A DNA stretch of 37,923 nucleotides. Origin: Actinomycetota bacterium. GTDB lineage: Bacteria; Actinomycetota; Nitriliruptoria; Nitriliruptorales; Nitriliruptoraceae. A model generated the notes under the pieces. That model saw nothing but the letters and a program-made list of their open reading frames with translations. It ran no database searches and was not told where the DNA came from. The stretch covers positions 1 to 37,923 of the forward strand of contig JAHWKB010000007.1 in assembly GCA_019348115.1 (NCBI GenBank), read 5' to 3'. The position numbers and the translations under genes are program-made. Of this stretch, positions 22,868 to 31,800 are shown one piece after another; the first letter of the stretch is position 1; the number at the start of each line of letters is the position of its first letter.

Positions 22868-24077
22868 CCTGCCGGCGCTGCGCGGCGTGCGGCTCCCGAC
22901 CGGACGGCGGCTCCGTTCGCTCCTCGAGCGCCGGCACGCCGGCGCGTGGACACGTGAGGCGACGCTCCTGACCGCGTTGACCGCGGCGCTCCTCGTGCTC
23001 GGGCTCGTGATGAGCTTCTCCGCCTCGATCGTCGACGCGGCCGAGAACGGCGACGTGTTCGGGATCTTCCGTCGCCAGCTCGCCTGGGCGCTGATCGGGG
23101 CGCCCGCGTTCCTGTTCGTGTCCTCCCTCGACCACCGCGTGTGGCGGCCGCTGTCGTGGGTGCTCATCATCGTGTCGTTCGTCCTGCTCGCGATCGTGCT
23201 CACGCCGGTCGGGCTGACACGGTTCGGCTCGTCGCGCTGGATCGGCGTCGGGCCGCTCGTGATCCAGCCGTCCGAGATCGCCAAGCTCGCGGCCCTCCTC
23301 TGGCTCGCCGACGTGTTCGCACGCAAGCGCGAGAAGGGCATCGACCTCACCGACCTCACGCACCTGCTCGTGCCCGCCATCCCGCTGCTCGGGGTCTTCG
23401 GCCTGCTGATCATGCTCGAGCCGGACCTCGGCACGACCATCATCCTCGGGCTCATCATCGCCCTCGTCCTCTGGATCGAGGGTCTCCCGATGCGGTGGTT
23501 CGGTGCCGGCGGGATCCTCGCCGGCCTCGCGGTGACCGCGTTGGCCCTCGGCGCGTCGTACCGCGCCGCCCGCATCCAGGGCTGGCTCCACCCCGAGGAG
23601 TTCGCCGACTCGGCCGGCTTCCAGCTGCTGCAGGCCAAGTTCGCGATGGCCGACGGCGGCGTGTTCGGTCTCGGCCTCGGGGCGAGCCGGGGCAAGTGGA
23701 ACTACATCCCGAACCCCGAGACCGACTTCATCTTCGCGATCATCGGCGAGGAGCTGGGGCTCGTCGGCGCGATGTTCGTGATGCTCCTCTTCGCCGGCAT
23801 CCTCGTCCTCGGTCTGCGCGTCGCACGCTCCGCCGAGGACGGGTTCGCACGGACGGTCGCGTTCGTCATCACCTGCTGGATCGTGGGGCAGGCGCTGATC
23901 AACGTCGGCACCGTCACGGGCCTCCTCCCCATCACGGGGGTGACGCTGCCGCTCGTGTCCGTGGGTGGCTCCTCGCTCGTCTCCACGCTGGTGGCGCTCG
24001 GGATCGTCGTCAGCATCTCGCGCCGGCAGGAGCCGGTCCTCGGGTCCGCGCCCCGGGCCGGGGGAGGGCGCCCGTGA
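22854..24077 (+). CDS. ftsW: Septal peptidoglycan polymerase FtsW (SEDS family)
   Basis: 407 residues, about ten membrane helices after a basic cytoplasmic tail. SEDS marks: IQPSEIAKLA, LEPDLGTT, PNPETDFIFAIIGEELG (with the conserved catalytic-region Asp) and GLLPITGVTLPLVSVGGSS. It polymerises lipid II at the septum together with FtsI. Start ATG 22854 has an excellent GGGGAGG at proper distance inside the murD end. It overlaps murG by GTGA. Confidence 0.97.
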   Translation: MTVRDLPALRGVRLPTGRRLRSLLERRHAGAWTREATLLTALTAALLVLGLVMSFSASIVDAAENGDVFGIFRRQLAWALIGAPAFLFVSSLDHRVWRPLSWVLIIVSFVLLAIVLTPVGLTRFGSSRWIGVGPLVIQPSEIAKLAALLWLADVFARKREKGIDLTDLTHLLVPAIPLLGVFGLLIMLEPDLGTTIILGLIIALVLWIEGLPMRWFGAGGILAGLAVTALALGASYRAARIQGWLHPEEFADSAGFQLLQAKFAMADGGVFGLGLGASRGKWNYIPNPETDFIFAIIGEELGLVGAMFVMLLFAGILVLGLRVARSAEDGFARTVAFVITCWIVGQALINVGTVTGLLPITGVTLPLVSVGGSSLVSTLVALGIVVSISRRQEPVLGSAPRAGGGRP

Positions 24078-25228
24078 GCGACGAGCGGCGCACCGTCCTC
24101 TTCGCGGGCGGCGGCACGGCGGGCCACGTGTTCCCGGCGCTCGCCGTCGCGCGCGAGCTCGAGCGCCTCGACCCCACGGTCGAGCCCGTGTTCGTCGGCA
24201 CGGAGGACCGGCTCGAGGGACGGCTCGTCCCCGAGGCCGGCTTCCGGCTCCACCACATCGACGTGCTGCCGGTCCCACGACGCCTGTCGCTGGGCCTCCT
24301 CAAGGTGCCGTCCGCCCTGCGGTCGTCGGTGCGTGCCTGCGTCGACATCGCGACCGCGGAGCGCGCCCTCGGGGCCATCACGTTCGGTGGGTACGTGAGC
24401 TTCCCGCTCGACTGGGCGTCCGCGCGGCTGCAGCTCCCGCTCGTCATCCACGAGCAGAACTCCGTGCCGGGGCTCGCCAACCGCTTCGCCTCGCGCTGGG
24501 CGGACCGGATCGCGGTGACGTTCCCGGGCTCCGCCGACCGCTTCCGCCACCCCGAGAAGGTGGCCGTCACGGGCAACCCCGTGCGCGAGGAGATGCTCGC
24601 GCTCGACCAGGACGCGCGCCGCGAGGAGGCGCGCCGCCACTTCGGCCTGCGGCCGGACCGGGCGACGCTGCTCGTCTTCGGCGGCTCGCAGGGCGCCCGG
24701 GCCATCAACCAGGCGGCGGTCGGGAGCTACGGCCGCTGGTCCCAGCCCGAGCGCATCCAGATCCTCCACGCCGCGGGGCAGAACCTCCACCGCGAGGCCG
24801 CCGCCGGCTGGGAGAAGGCGCGCGCCGCGGGACCGGGCCCGCTCGTCCGGTGCGTCGACTTCATCGACGACATGGCCGCCGCCTACGCGGCCGCGGACGC
24901 GGTCGTGTGCCGTGCCGGCGCCACCTCGATCGCCGAGCTGACCGCGCTCGGCAAGCCCGCCGTGCTGGTGCCGTACCCGCACGCGACCGCCGACCACCAG
25001 CTGCACAACGGCCGCGCCCTCGAGCAGGCCGGCGGGGCGACCGTCATCGAGGACGACGACCTCGATGCCGCCCGGCTCGTCGCCGCCGTCGAGCCGTGGC
25101 TCGTCGACGAGGCGTCCGGCGGCGCCGTCGCCGCGGCCTCCCGCGCCTTCGGGCGCCGCGACGCCGCCACCAACGTCGCCACCCTCATCCTGGATCTCCT
25201 GCCCCCGCACCGACGGAGCACGTCGTGA
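24074..25228 (+). CDS. murG: Lipid II synthase MurG (GlcNAc transferase)
   Basis: 384 residues, GT-B fold. It adds GlcNAc to lipid I on the inner membrane face. Motifs: AGGGTAGHVFPALAVA, IHEQNSVPGLANR, FGGSQGARAINQA and the UDP-sugar site RAGATSIAELTALGKPA with DHQLHNG. Start GTG 24074 shares GTGA with the ftsW stop; GGGGAGGG is just upstream. It overlaps murC the same way. Confidence 0.97.
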   Translation: MSDERRTVLFAGGGTAGHVFPALAVARELERLDPTVEPVFVGTEDRLEGRLVPEAGFRLHHIDVLPVPRRLSLGLLKVPSALRSSVRACVDIATAERALGAITFGGYVSFPLDWASARLQLPLVIHEQNSVPGLANRFASRWADRIAVTFPGSADRFRHPEKVAVTGNPVREEMLALDQDARREEARRHFGLRPDRATLLVFGGSQGARAINQAAVGSYGRWSQPERIQILHAAGQNLHREAAAGWEKARAAGPGPLVRCVDFIDDMAAAYAAADAVVCRAGATSIAELTALGKPAVLVPYPHATADHQLHNGRALEQAGGATVIEDDDLDAARLVAAVEPWLVDEASGGAVAAASRAFGRRDAATNVATLILDLLPPHRRSTS

Positions 25229-26619
25229 CCCCCCCGTCCGACCCGCTGGCCGACCCCCTCGACCTCACCCGGCCGACCGCGGTCCACCTCGTGGGCGTCG
25301 GCGGTGCCGGCATGTCCGGCATCGCCCGCATCCTCCTCCAGCGCGGTCACCGGGTCACCGGCTCGGACCTGCAGGAGGGACGCGCCCTCGACGAGCTGCG
25401 CGCCATGGGGGCCGACATCCGCATCGGGCACGAGGCCGAGGCCGTCCGCGACGCCGAGGTCGTCGTGCTCTCCTCGGCCGTCCCGCGGACGAACCCCGAG
25501 ATCACCGCCGCCGAGGAGGCCGGCCTGCTGGTGCTCCGTCGCGCCGAGATGCTGGCGGCGCTGATGCGGGGGGACCGGGCCGTGCTCGTCGCCGGCACCC
25601 ACGGCAAGACCACCACCACCTCCATGGCGGTCGTCGCGCTGCAGGCCGGAGGCGCCGACCCGAGCTTCGCGATCGGCGGCTCGCTCAACGAGTCCGGGAC
25701 GAACGCGCACGCCGGCGTCGACGACGTGTTCGTGTCCGAGGCCGACGAGTCCGACCGGTCGTTCCTCGCCTACGCCCCGGACCTCGCCGTCGTCACCAAC
25801 CTCGAGCTCGACCACCCCGACGAGTTCGCCTCCGACGAGGACGTCGCGCAGGCCTTCCTCGCGTTCCTCCGGCGCCGCACCCCGGGGGCGCCCGTGATCG
25901 TCTGCCTCGACGATCCCGGCAGCGCCGCCCTGGTCGACGCGGTCGAGGACGTGATCACCTACGGCACCGACCCGCGCAGCGACATCCGGCTGCTCGTGGA
26001 GGAGGACGGCGGCGCCCGGCTGCGCAGCGACGGCGAGGACGTCGTCGCGTTCCGCCTCGGCGTCCCCGGTCACCACAACCTCCTGAACGCGACGGCGGCG
26101 CTGGCGGTCGCCCGCTGGGTGGGGGTCGACCTCGAGGCCGCCGCGGCCGGCCTCACCGCGTTCACCGGCGCGCTCCGCCGCTACCAGCGGCTCGGCTCGG
26201 CCGGCGGGGTCGAGGTCATCGACGACTACGCCCACCACCCGACCGAGCTCCGCACCACCCTCGCGGCTGCGCGGTCCGAGGCCGAGGGCCGCGTCGTCCT
26301 CGTCGTGCAGCCCCACCGGTACTCACGCACGAAGGTCTTCGGGGCCGAGCTGGGACGCGCCGCGGCCGCGGCCGACGTCGTCGTCGTCACGGAGGTCTAC
26401 GCCTCGTCGGAGGAGCCGGTCCCCGGCGTCTCCGGACGCATCGTCGCCGAGGCCGCCGAGCAGGCGGGCGCGAAGGTGGTGTGGCAGCCGCATCTCGGCT
26501 CCGTCCCGGACGAGCTCCTCGCGGTGGTCGAGCCCGGCGACGTCGTGCTGGTGACCGGTGCCGGCGACGTGACCCAGGTCGGGCCGGCGCTCCTCGAGCT
26601 CCTGCGGGACCGCCCGTGA
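25225..26619 (+). CDS. murC: UDP-MurNAc:L-alanine ligase
   Basis: 464 residues. It adds the first stem-peptide residue. N-terminal VHLVGVGGAGMSGIA and GSDLQEG, ATP loop AGTHGKTTTTSM with K128, NLELDHPDEF, DDYAHHPTEL and QPHRYSR are all typical. The start is taken as GTG 25225, overlapping murG; it gives a ~15-residue tail before the conserved fold, with GGAG upstream. The end overlaps murB by GTGA. Confidence 0.97.
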   Translation: MTPPSDPLADPLDLTRPTAVHLVGVGGAGMSGIARILLQRGHRVTGSDLQEGRALDELRAMGADIRIGHEAEAVRDAEVVVLSSAVPRTNPEITAAEEAGLLVLRRAEMLAALMRGDRAVLVAGTHGKTTTTSMAVVALQAGGADPSFAIGGSLNESGTNAHAGVDDVFVSEADESDRSFLAYAPDLAVVTNLELDHPDEFASDEDVAQAFLAFLRRRTPGAPVIVCLDDPGSAALVDAVEDVITYGTDPRSDIRLLVEEDGGARLRSDGEDVVAFRLGVPGHHNLLNATAALAVARWVGVDLEAAAAGLTAFTGALRRYQRLGSAGGVEVIDDYAHHPTELRTTLAAARSEAEGRVVLVVQPHRYSRTKVFGAELGRAAAAADVVVVTEVYASSEEPVPGVSGRIVAEAAEQAGAKVVWQPHLGSVPDELLAVVEPGDVVLVTGAGDVTQVGPALLELLRDRP

Positions 26620-27575
26620 GCGACACGACCACCGGGCACACCGACGATCCCCTCATCGCCGAGCTCCGCGCCGCGTGCGAGGGCGAGGTCACGGCGGGGA
26701 TGCCGATCGCCGAGCTGACGACGCTCAAGGTCGGCGGACCCGCCCGCGCGCACGTCGAGGCGATGCGCGACGAGGACCTCGCGGCGGTCGGTCGGGCCTG
26801 CCGCGAGCACGGGCTGCCGTGGCTCGTCGTCGGGCGCGGCTCCAACCTGCTCGTCGCCGACGCCGGCTGGCAGGGCCTGGCGATCTCGCTCGGCCGCGGC
26901 TTCCGTGGCTACGAGGTCGACGGCGACCTCGTCACCGCCGGCGCGGCCGAACCGCTACCGAGCCTCGCGGTCAAGCTGGCCAACGAGGGCCTCAGCGGCT
27001 TCGCGTGGGCCGCGGCGGTCCCGGGCAGCCTCGGTGGCGGCGTCCGGATGAACGCCGGCGCCCACGGCAGCGAGATGGCGGACCACCTCGTGTCCGCGGA
27101 GCTCTTCCGGCTGTCGTCGGGCGTGCGCGAGACGTGGCCGGTCGACCACCTCGGTCTCCGCTACCGCCACAGCGACCTGCCGAGCGACGCCGTCGTCGTC
27201 GCCGCCACGCTGCGGCTCGCGCCGGGCGACACCGACGCCGTCCGCGACGAGATCTCCGAGATCAAGCAGTGGCGGCGCGACCACCAGCCGATCAACGAGC
27301 CCAACTGCGGCTCCGTGTTCACCAACCCCGAGGGCGACTCGGCCGGACGGCTCGTCGAGGCCGTGGGCGGCAAGGAGCTCACCGTCGGCGGGGCGCGCGT
27401 CTCGGACCTCCACGCCAACTTCATCATCACGACGCCCGGGGCGACGGCCGCCGACGTGCGTGCGCTCATCCGCACCCTGCGCCAGCGCGTCGCCGACGAG
27501 TTCGGCATCGACCTGCGCCCGGAGGTGCAGATGGTCGGCGACTTCGACGACGCACCGCCCGGTGCGGAGGGGTGA
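26616..27575 (+). CDS. murB: UDP-N-acetylenolpyruvoylglucosamine reductase
   Basis: 319 residues, FAD/NADPH enzyme making UDP-MurNAc. FAD-binding blocks: TLKVGGPARA, VVGRGSNLLVAD, GLSGFAWAAAVPGSLGGGVRMNAGAHG; catalytic-site block EPNCGSVFTNPEGDSAGRLVE. Start GTG 26616 overlaps murC. Having murB between murC and ftsQ is common in Bacillota and some Actinomycetota; in many model actinobacteria murB sits elsewhere. Confidence 0.97.
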   Translation: MSDTTTGHTDDPLIAELRAACEGEVTAGMPIAELTTLKVGGPARAHVEAMRDEDLAAVGRACREHGLPWLVVGRGSNLLVADAGWQGLAISLGRGFRGYEVDGDLVTAGAAEPLPSLAVKLANEGLSGFAWAAAVPGSLGGGVRMNAGAHGSEMADHLVSAELFRLSSGVRETWPVDHLGLRYRHSDLPSDAVVVAATLRLAPGDTDAVRDEISEIKQWRRDHQPINEPNCGSVFTNPEGDSAGRLVEAVGGKELTVGGARVSDLHANFIITTPGATAADVRALIRTLRQRVADEFGIDLRPEVQMVGDFDDAPPGAEG

Positions 27576-27580
27576 GCCCC

Positions 27581-28348
27581 GTGGCCGTCGACGAGCGCAT
27601 CGCCGAACGGCGACGCGAGGTGCGCGACGAGGCCCGGCGGGCCCGGCTGCGTCGCACCCTCACCGTGCTCGGGCTCGCCGCGCTCCTGGCCGCGGGCTAC
27701 GCGGTCGAGCGCTCGAGCCTCGTCGCGCTGTCGGAGATCCAGGTCGGCGGCACCGACCGGCTCGACCCCGACGCGGTCATCGCGGCCGCCGACCTCGAGC
27801 TCGGCACCTCCACCCTCCGGCTCGATCTCGGCGAGGCGGAGCGGCGGGTGCGGGCGCTGCCGGTCGTGGCCGACGTCGAGGCGAGCCGCGTCGATCCGCT
27901 GACGGTCCGCATCACGGTCGTGGAGCGCGAGCCGCTCCTCGTCGTCTCGAGCGGATCGGGCGGTGTGCTCGTCGACGGCGACGGCGTCGTGATGGCCGAG
28001 GGCAGCGAGGACGGGCTCGTGCCGGTCCTGTTGCCGACGGGGACGACGCTGCCGGCCCCGGGGGAGCGGGTGGGCGAGGTGCCGGCGCTCGCGGCGGCGC
28101 ACCGCATCCACCGCCAGCTCCCCACTGAGCTCCGCCAGCGGATCGCACGGATCGAGGCGCACAGCGCGGAGGAGGTCGACGTGCGGCTGCGCATGCCCGT
28201 CGGCGATCCCGTGCTCGTCCACCTCGGCCGCGCGGAGCGCATCGACGAGAAGGCGCGCGCCCTCCACGCGGTGCTCGCGGACATCGGCGACGTGGCGGTG
28301 TCGTCGATCGACGTGCGCGCCCCGGCCACCCCGGTCGTGCGTTCCTGA
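27581..28348 (+). CDS. ftsQ: Cell division protein FtsQ
   Basis: 255 residues: highly basic cytoplasmic tail (ERRREVRDEARRARLRR), one membrane helix at about 27-43 (LTVLGLAALLAAGYAVE), a POTRA domain at about 50-118 (LSEIQVGGTDRLDPDAVIAAA, RITVVEREPL) and an FtsQ beta domain. It anchors FtsL/FtsB in the divisome. Start: GTG 27572 would continue the GTGA overlap with murB, but its GGAGG is only one base away; GTG 27581 has GGAGGGG at a workable distance, so I prefer 27581. Confidence 0.92.
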   Translation: MAVDERIAERRREVRDEARRARLRRTLTVLGLAALLAAGYAVERSSLVALSEIQVGGTDRLDPDAVIAAADLELGTSTLRLDLGEAERRVRALPVVADVEASRVDPLTVRITVVEREPLLVVSSGSGGVLVDGDGVVMAEGSEDGLVPVLLPTGTTLPAPGERVGEVPALAAAHRIHRQLPTELRQRIARIEAHSAEEVDVRLRMPVGDPVLVHLGRAERIDEKARALHAVLADIGDVAVSSIDVRAPATPVVRS

Positions 28349-28355
28349 CGGGCGC

Positions 28356-28377
28356 CGTGCCGCACCCGGCGGGCACG
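28356..28377 (+). terminator. Possible hairpin after ftsQ
   Basis: CGTGCC and GGCACG (6-bp arms, 10-base loop) lie just past the ftsQ stop and directly before the candidate ftsZ -35. There is no T-run, so partial termination only is plausible. Confidence 0.3.
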
Positions 28378-28378
28378 C

Positions 28379-28407
28379 TTGCGTCCCCCCGGGGCGACGT
28401 CTACCTT
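28379..28407 (+). promoter_or_regulatory. Candidate ftsZ promoter (-35 TTGCGT, -10 TACCTT)
   Basis: TTGCGT at 28379-28384 and TACCTT at 28402-28407 are 17 bp apart. Transcription from about 28414 would place the AGAGGT repeats at the very start of the leader. An alternative pair is TTTACA 28424-28429 with TAGAGG 28447-28452, also 17 bp apart but with a worse -10. Confidence 0.45.
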
Positions 28408-28418
28408 CACGCGCCACC

Positions 28419-28454
28419 AGAGGTTTACATAAGTATACACCTCTACTAGAGGTT
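28419..28454. promoter_or_regulatory. Three AGAGGT half-sites in the ftsZ leader
   Basis: AGAGGT at 28419-28424 and 28448-28453 on the plus strand and its complement ACCTCT at 28439-28444 form two overlapping dyads. One is tight, ACCTCT-ACT-AGAGGT, perfect arms. The block is A/T-rich against its surroundings. It looks like a dimer-binding operator of MerR type or an RNA hairpin in the leader. Confidence 0.6.
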
Positions 28455-28527
28455 GAGACAACCCGCACGGTGCAGGGACCGGGACGACCGCCCCGCCCAC
28501 CCGGTGCGCGAACCGAGGAGAGCGCCC

Positions 28528-29691
28528 ATGTCGGCGAACCCGACCAACTACCTGGCCGTCATCAAGGTCGTCGGCATCGGCGGCGGCGGCGTCAACGCGG
28601 TGAACCGCATGATCGACGCCGGCCTGCGGGGGGTCGAGTTCATCGCGATCAACACCGACGCCCAGGCCCTGCTCATGTCGGACGCCGACGTGAAGCTCGA
28701 CATCGGGCGCGACCTGACCCGCGGTCTCGGCGCCGGCTCGGACCCGTCGGTGGGCCGGCAGGCCGCCGAGGACCACCGCGACGAGATCGTCGAGGTCCTG
28801 AAGGGCGCCGACATGGTGTTCGTCACCGCCGGCGAGGGCGGTGGCACCGGCACCGGCGGTGCGCCCGTCGTGGCCGAGGTCGCCAAGGAGCTCGGCGCGC
28901 TGACGATCGGCGTGGTCACCCGCCCGTTCACCTTCGAGGGCCGCAAGCGCAGCCTCCAGGCCGAGGAGGGGATCGCGGGTCTCAAGGACAAGGTCGACAC
29001 GCTCATCATCATCCCGAACGACCGGCTGCTGCAGATCGCCGACGGCGAGACCTCGGTCGTGCAGGCGTTCCGGCTCGCCGACGACGTGCTGCTCCAGGGC
29101 GTGCAGGGCATCACCGACCTCATCATGACGCCCGGCCTGATCAACCTCGACTTCGCCGACGTCCGCACGGTGATGAAGGACGCCGGGTCCGCGCTCATGG
29201 GGATCGGCAAGGCGCGCGGCGAGAACCGCGCGCTGGAGGCCGCGAAGTTCGCCATCAGCTCGCCGCTGCTCGAGGCGTCCATCGACGGCGCGCGCGGCGT
29301 CCTCCTCATGCTCGCCGGCGGCAGTGACCTCGGCCTGTTCGAGGTCAACGAGGCCGCCGACGTCATCACGAAGGCGGCGCACGCCGACGCCAACATCATC
29401 TTCGGTGCCGTGATCGACGACTCGCTGGGTGACGAGGTCAAGGTCACCGTGATCGCCGCCGGCTTCGACAAGTACGAGCCGCTCGAGCAGGAGGGCGCGT
29501 TCGTCTCCGGCCAACCGGCGGACGAGGGTCGCCACCTCGCGCCCGCCGCTCCGTACCTCGACGAGGACGACGAGGACGACGAGGACGACGTCTTCCGCTC
29601 GTCCGGCCCGAACGACGCCGAGCGCCGTCCGTCGGTCGTCATCGACGCCGAGACGGACGACGACCTGGACATCCCGTCGTTCCTGCGGTGA
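28528..29691 (+). CDS. ftsZ: Tubulin-like division GTPase FtsZ
   Basis: 387 residues. It forms the Z-ring. GTPase domain: [16 protein letters not shown], tubulin signature [15 protein letters not shown]7-loop region DFADVRTVM. After about residue 316 comes a short variable linker with an acidic run D345-D354 encoded by a 9-bp tandem repeat, then the conserved C-terminal peptide [10 protein letters not shown] that binds SepF. Start ATG 28528 has GAGGAG seven bases upstream. It is the first gene after a 179-bp gap with its own likely promoter, and overlaps pgeF by GTGA. Confidence 0.98.
   Translation: MSANPTNYLAVIKVVGIGGGGVNAVNRMIDAGLRGVEFIAINTDAQALLMSDADVKLDIGRDLTRGLGAGSDPSVGRQAAEDHRDEIVEVLKGADMVFVTAGEGGGTGTGGAPVVAEVAKELGALTIGVVTRPFTFEGRKRSLQAEEGIAGLKDKVDTLIIIPNDRLLQIADGETSVVQAFRLADDVLLQGVQGITDLIMTPGLINLDFADVRTVMKDAGSALMGIGKARGENRALEAAKFAISSPLLEASIDGARGVLLMLAGGSDLGLFEVNEAADVITKAAHADANIIFGAVIDDSLGDEVKVTVIAAGFDKYEPLEQEGAFVSGQPADEGRHLAPAAPYLDEDDEDDEDDVFRSSGPNDAERRPSVVIDAETDDDLDIPSFLR
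29560..29589 (+). repeat. 9-bp tandem repeat (GACGAGGAC) inside ftsZ
   Basis: Three full copies and a third of a fourth encode the D/E run in the FtsZ linker. Units keep the frame, so copy-number change would alter linker length without breaking the gene. Confidence 0.8.
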
Positions 29692-30497
29692 CCGCCGTCG
29701 ACGACCGCGACGCCGCGCCGGCGGGAGCCGACGGGCACGCGCCGCTGGTGCTGCCCGTCTCCCTCGGACCCGGTGTGGACGGCTGGTTCACCGGCCGTGC
29801 GCCGGCGGATGCGCCGCCGCCGGCCGTGGGCGCCGCCGGGAACCTCTCCCACCGCCGACCGCACGAGCCCCCCCGTCTCGCCGCCGACCGGCGTGCGGCG
29901 TTCGGCCGCATGGGCCTCGACGCAGGCGACGTCGTCTGGATGCAGCAGGTCCACGGTGCCGAGGTCGCCGTCGTCGACGAGCACACGCCGCGGGGCGCCG
30001 AGGTCCGCGGGGTCGACGCCCTCGTCACCGTCCAGGCCGACCGGCCGATCGCCGTCCAGGTCGCCGACTGCGTCCCGGTCCTGCTGTCCTCGCCCGCCGG
30101 GGTGGTCGCGGTGGCCCACGCGGGCCGTCGCGGTGTCGAGCTCGGCATCGTGCCGGCGACCCTCGCGGCGATGGAGGATCTCGGGGCGGAGCGGGCGTCC
30201 GTCGCCGCGGCCATCGGGCCCGCGATCGGTGGCTGCTGCTACGAGGTCCCGTCCGAGATGCGCGAGGACCTCTCCGACGACCACCCGGTCGCGAGCGGCA
30301 CGACGAGCTGGGGCACCCCGTCGCTCGACCTCCCTGCCGCCGTCGCGGAGGTCCTCCGCGACGCCGGCGTCGGCGACGTGGCGCGCGTCGGCTCGTGCAC
30401 CCGCTGCGACGACGAAGACCGCTGGTTCAGCCATCGGGCCGATCCCACGACGGGCCGCCAGGTCGGGGTCGTGGTGCGCCGCGGGGGCCAGGCATGA
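29688..30497 (+). CDS. pgeF: PgeF/YlmD-type laccase-domain protein
   Basis: 269 residues. The three metal/active-site positions of the family are seen: His in QQVHGAEV, Cys in VADCVPVLL and His in VAHAGRRG, plus [11 protein letters not shown]. The family (YfiH, YlmD, LACC1) has purine-nucleoside phosphorylase/adenosine deaminase activity, and in E. coli PgeF (YfiH) is reported to edit wrong residues in peptidoglycan precursors, which would suit this location. Start GTG 29688 overlaps the ftsZ stop and has no good binding site, so it is coupled to ftsZ. Confidence 0.92.
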   Translation: MTAVDDRDAAPAGADGHAPLVLPVSLGPGVDGWFTGRAPADAPPPAVGAAGNLSHRRPHEPPRLAADRRAAFGRMGLDAGDVVWMQQVHGAEVAVVDEHTPRGAEVRGVDALVTVQADRPIAVQVADCVPVLLSSPAGVVAVAHAGRRGVELGIVPATLAAMEDLGAERASVAAAIGPAIGGCCYEVPSEMREDLSDDHPVASGTTSWGTPSLDLPAAVAEVLRDAGVGDVARVGSCTRCDDEDRWFSHRADPTTGRQVGVVVRRGGQA

Positions 30498-31255
30498 CGA
30501 CCGCCACGTCGACGGGTCCCGACGCGGTCGCCGCCCGCGTCGACGAGGTCCGCGCCCGCATCGCGCGGGCGTGCGCCGCCAGCGGCCGGCGGCCGGCCGA
30601 CGTGCAGCTGGTCGCGGTGTCGAAGACCCACCCGCCGGCTGCCGCGCAGGCGATGGTCGACGCGGGCGTGGCCGACCTCGGCGAGAACCGGGTGCGCGAG
30701 CTCCTCGACAAGCGGCCGCACGTGACCGGGGCGCGGTGGCACTTCGTCGGCCAGCTCCAGTCCCGCAAGGCACGCGACGTCGTCGGGGCCCAGGTCCTCG
30801 TCCACTCGGTCGACCGCCGCTCGCTGGCGGATGCGCTGTCGCGGCGTGCCGGGGACGCCGGCGCGGTCCAGCGGATCCTCGTGCAGGTCAACGTCGGCGA
30901 CGACCCCGCGAAGGGTGGGTGCGACGTCGACGGATGCCTCGACCTCGTCGCGTACGCTCGCGACCTGCCGAACCTCGCGGTGGAGGGACTGATGACCGTG
31001 CCGCCGCTCCCGCCCGGACACGCGGACGGGGACGTGGACGAGGACGAAGGCTGGGGCGAGGCGGCGAGGCCGCACTTCGCGCGGTTGCGGAGGCTGCGGG
31101 ACGACGCACGAGCACGGTGGCCGGAGGTCGTCCACCTCAGCATGGGGATGAGCGCGGACCTCGAGGTGGCCATCGCCGAGGGGGCGACGATGGTCCGGGT
31201 CGGGACGGCGCTGTTCGGTCCCCGGGGTGACAGCGCGTGGACCTCCCACCGGTGA
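30494..31255 (+). CDS. yggS: YggS/PLPBP-type pyridoxal phosphate homeostasis protein
   Basis: 253 residues, alanine-racemase-like barrel without the racemase C-domain. The PLP lysine is in VAVSKTHPP; LGENRVREL, WHFVGQLQSRK, LVQVNVGDD and LSMGMSADLEVAI follow the family. It buffers free PLP. There is an acidic Pro-rich insert (PPLPPGHADGDVDED) where most members are short. Start ATG 30494 overlaps the pgeF stop. The ftsZ-pgeF-yggS-sepF-yggT-divIVA order is widely conserved in Gram-positive bacteria. Confidence 0.95.
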   Translation: MTTATSTGPDAVAARVDEVRARIARACAASGRRPADVQLVAVSKTHPPAAAQAMVDAGVADLGENRVRELLDKRPHVTGARWHFVGQLQSRKARDVVGAQVLVHSVDRRSLADALSRRAGDAGAVQRILVQVNVGDDPAKGGCDVDGCLDLVAYARDLPNLAVEGLMTVPPLPPGHADGDVDEDEGWGEAARPHFARLRRLRDDARARWPEVVHLSMGMSADLEVAIAEGATMVRVGTALFGPRGDSAWTSHR

Positions 31256-31280
31256 CGGTGCGGGGAAGAGGAGACGACAG

Positions 31281-31796
31281 ATGAGCGGTGTGTGGCGCAA
31301 GACCCTGGTCTACCTGGGTCTCGTCGAGGAACCGGACGAGCACGACGACCTCCCCGAGCAGTTCGGCGGCGGGTACGCCGGCGAGCCCGACGAGGGCGAC
31401 CCGCGCCAGCCGGCACGGACCGCGGCGCGTCCCGCCGAATCCCCGGGCAACGTCCGGCGGCTGCCCGTGCCCGAGTCGGGCAGCCCGCACGTGCGCGCCA
31501 TGCAGGGCAACGTCCGCGTGGCGGTCCTGCCGATCACGGCCTTCGAGGAGGTCGAGCGCGTCGGCGAGCGCTACCGCCAGGGCCAGCCGGTGCTGTTCGA
31601 CCTGCGCGACGCGGACGGCACCGTCGCTCGCCGGGTCCTCGACTTCGTGAGCGGCGTCACGTACGCGCTCCGCGGCCGGCTGCTGCCGGCGGGCAACCGC
31701 TGCTTCCTGCTCGTGCCGGACGGCGTCGACATCCCGCTCGACGAGCGGCACCGCCTGTCCGACATGGGCTACCGCGTGTCGGGTCGGGACGCCTGA
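31281..31796 (+). CDS. sepF: FtsZ membrane anchor SepF
   Basis: 171 residues. The N-terminal amphipathic helix MSGVWRKTLVYLGLVE binds membrane; an acidic/Pro linker of about 60 residues leads to the SepF core (VAVLPITAFEEVERVGERY, VLFDLRDADG, VARRVLDFVSGVTYAL), which binds the FtsZ tail. SepF replaces FtsA as Z-ring tether in Actinomycetota. ATG 31281 has AGAGGAG seven bases upstream. Confidence 0.96.
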   Translation: MSGVWRKTLVYLGLVEEPDEHDDLPEQFGGGYAGEPDEGDPRQPARTAARPAESPGNVRRLPVPESGSPHVRAMQGNVRVAVLPITAFEEVERVGERYRQGQPVLFDLRDADGTVARRVLDFVSGVTYALRGRLLPAGNRCFLLVPDGVDIPLDERHRLSDMGYRVSGRDA

Positions 31797-31800
31797 GCCG

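Noticed and set aside
20020-24278. Long minus-strand open frames opposite murD, ftsW and mraY
   Set aside because: Codon-position GC effects on the antisense strand; no motifs, no ribosome sites, and the plus-strand genes are certain.
27572-27580. ftsQ start at GTG 27572
   Set aside because: Its only ribosome-binding site would be one base away; GTG 27581 has the same site at a workable distance.
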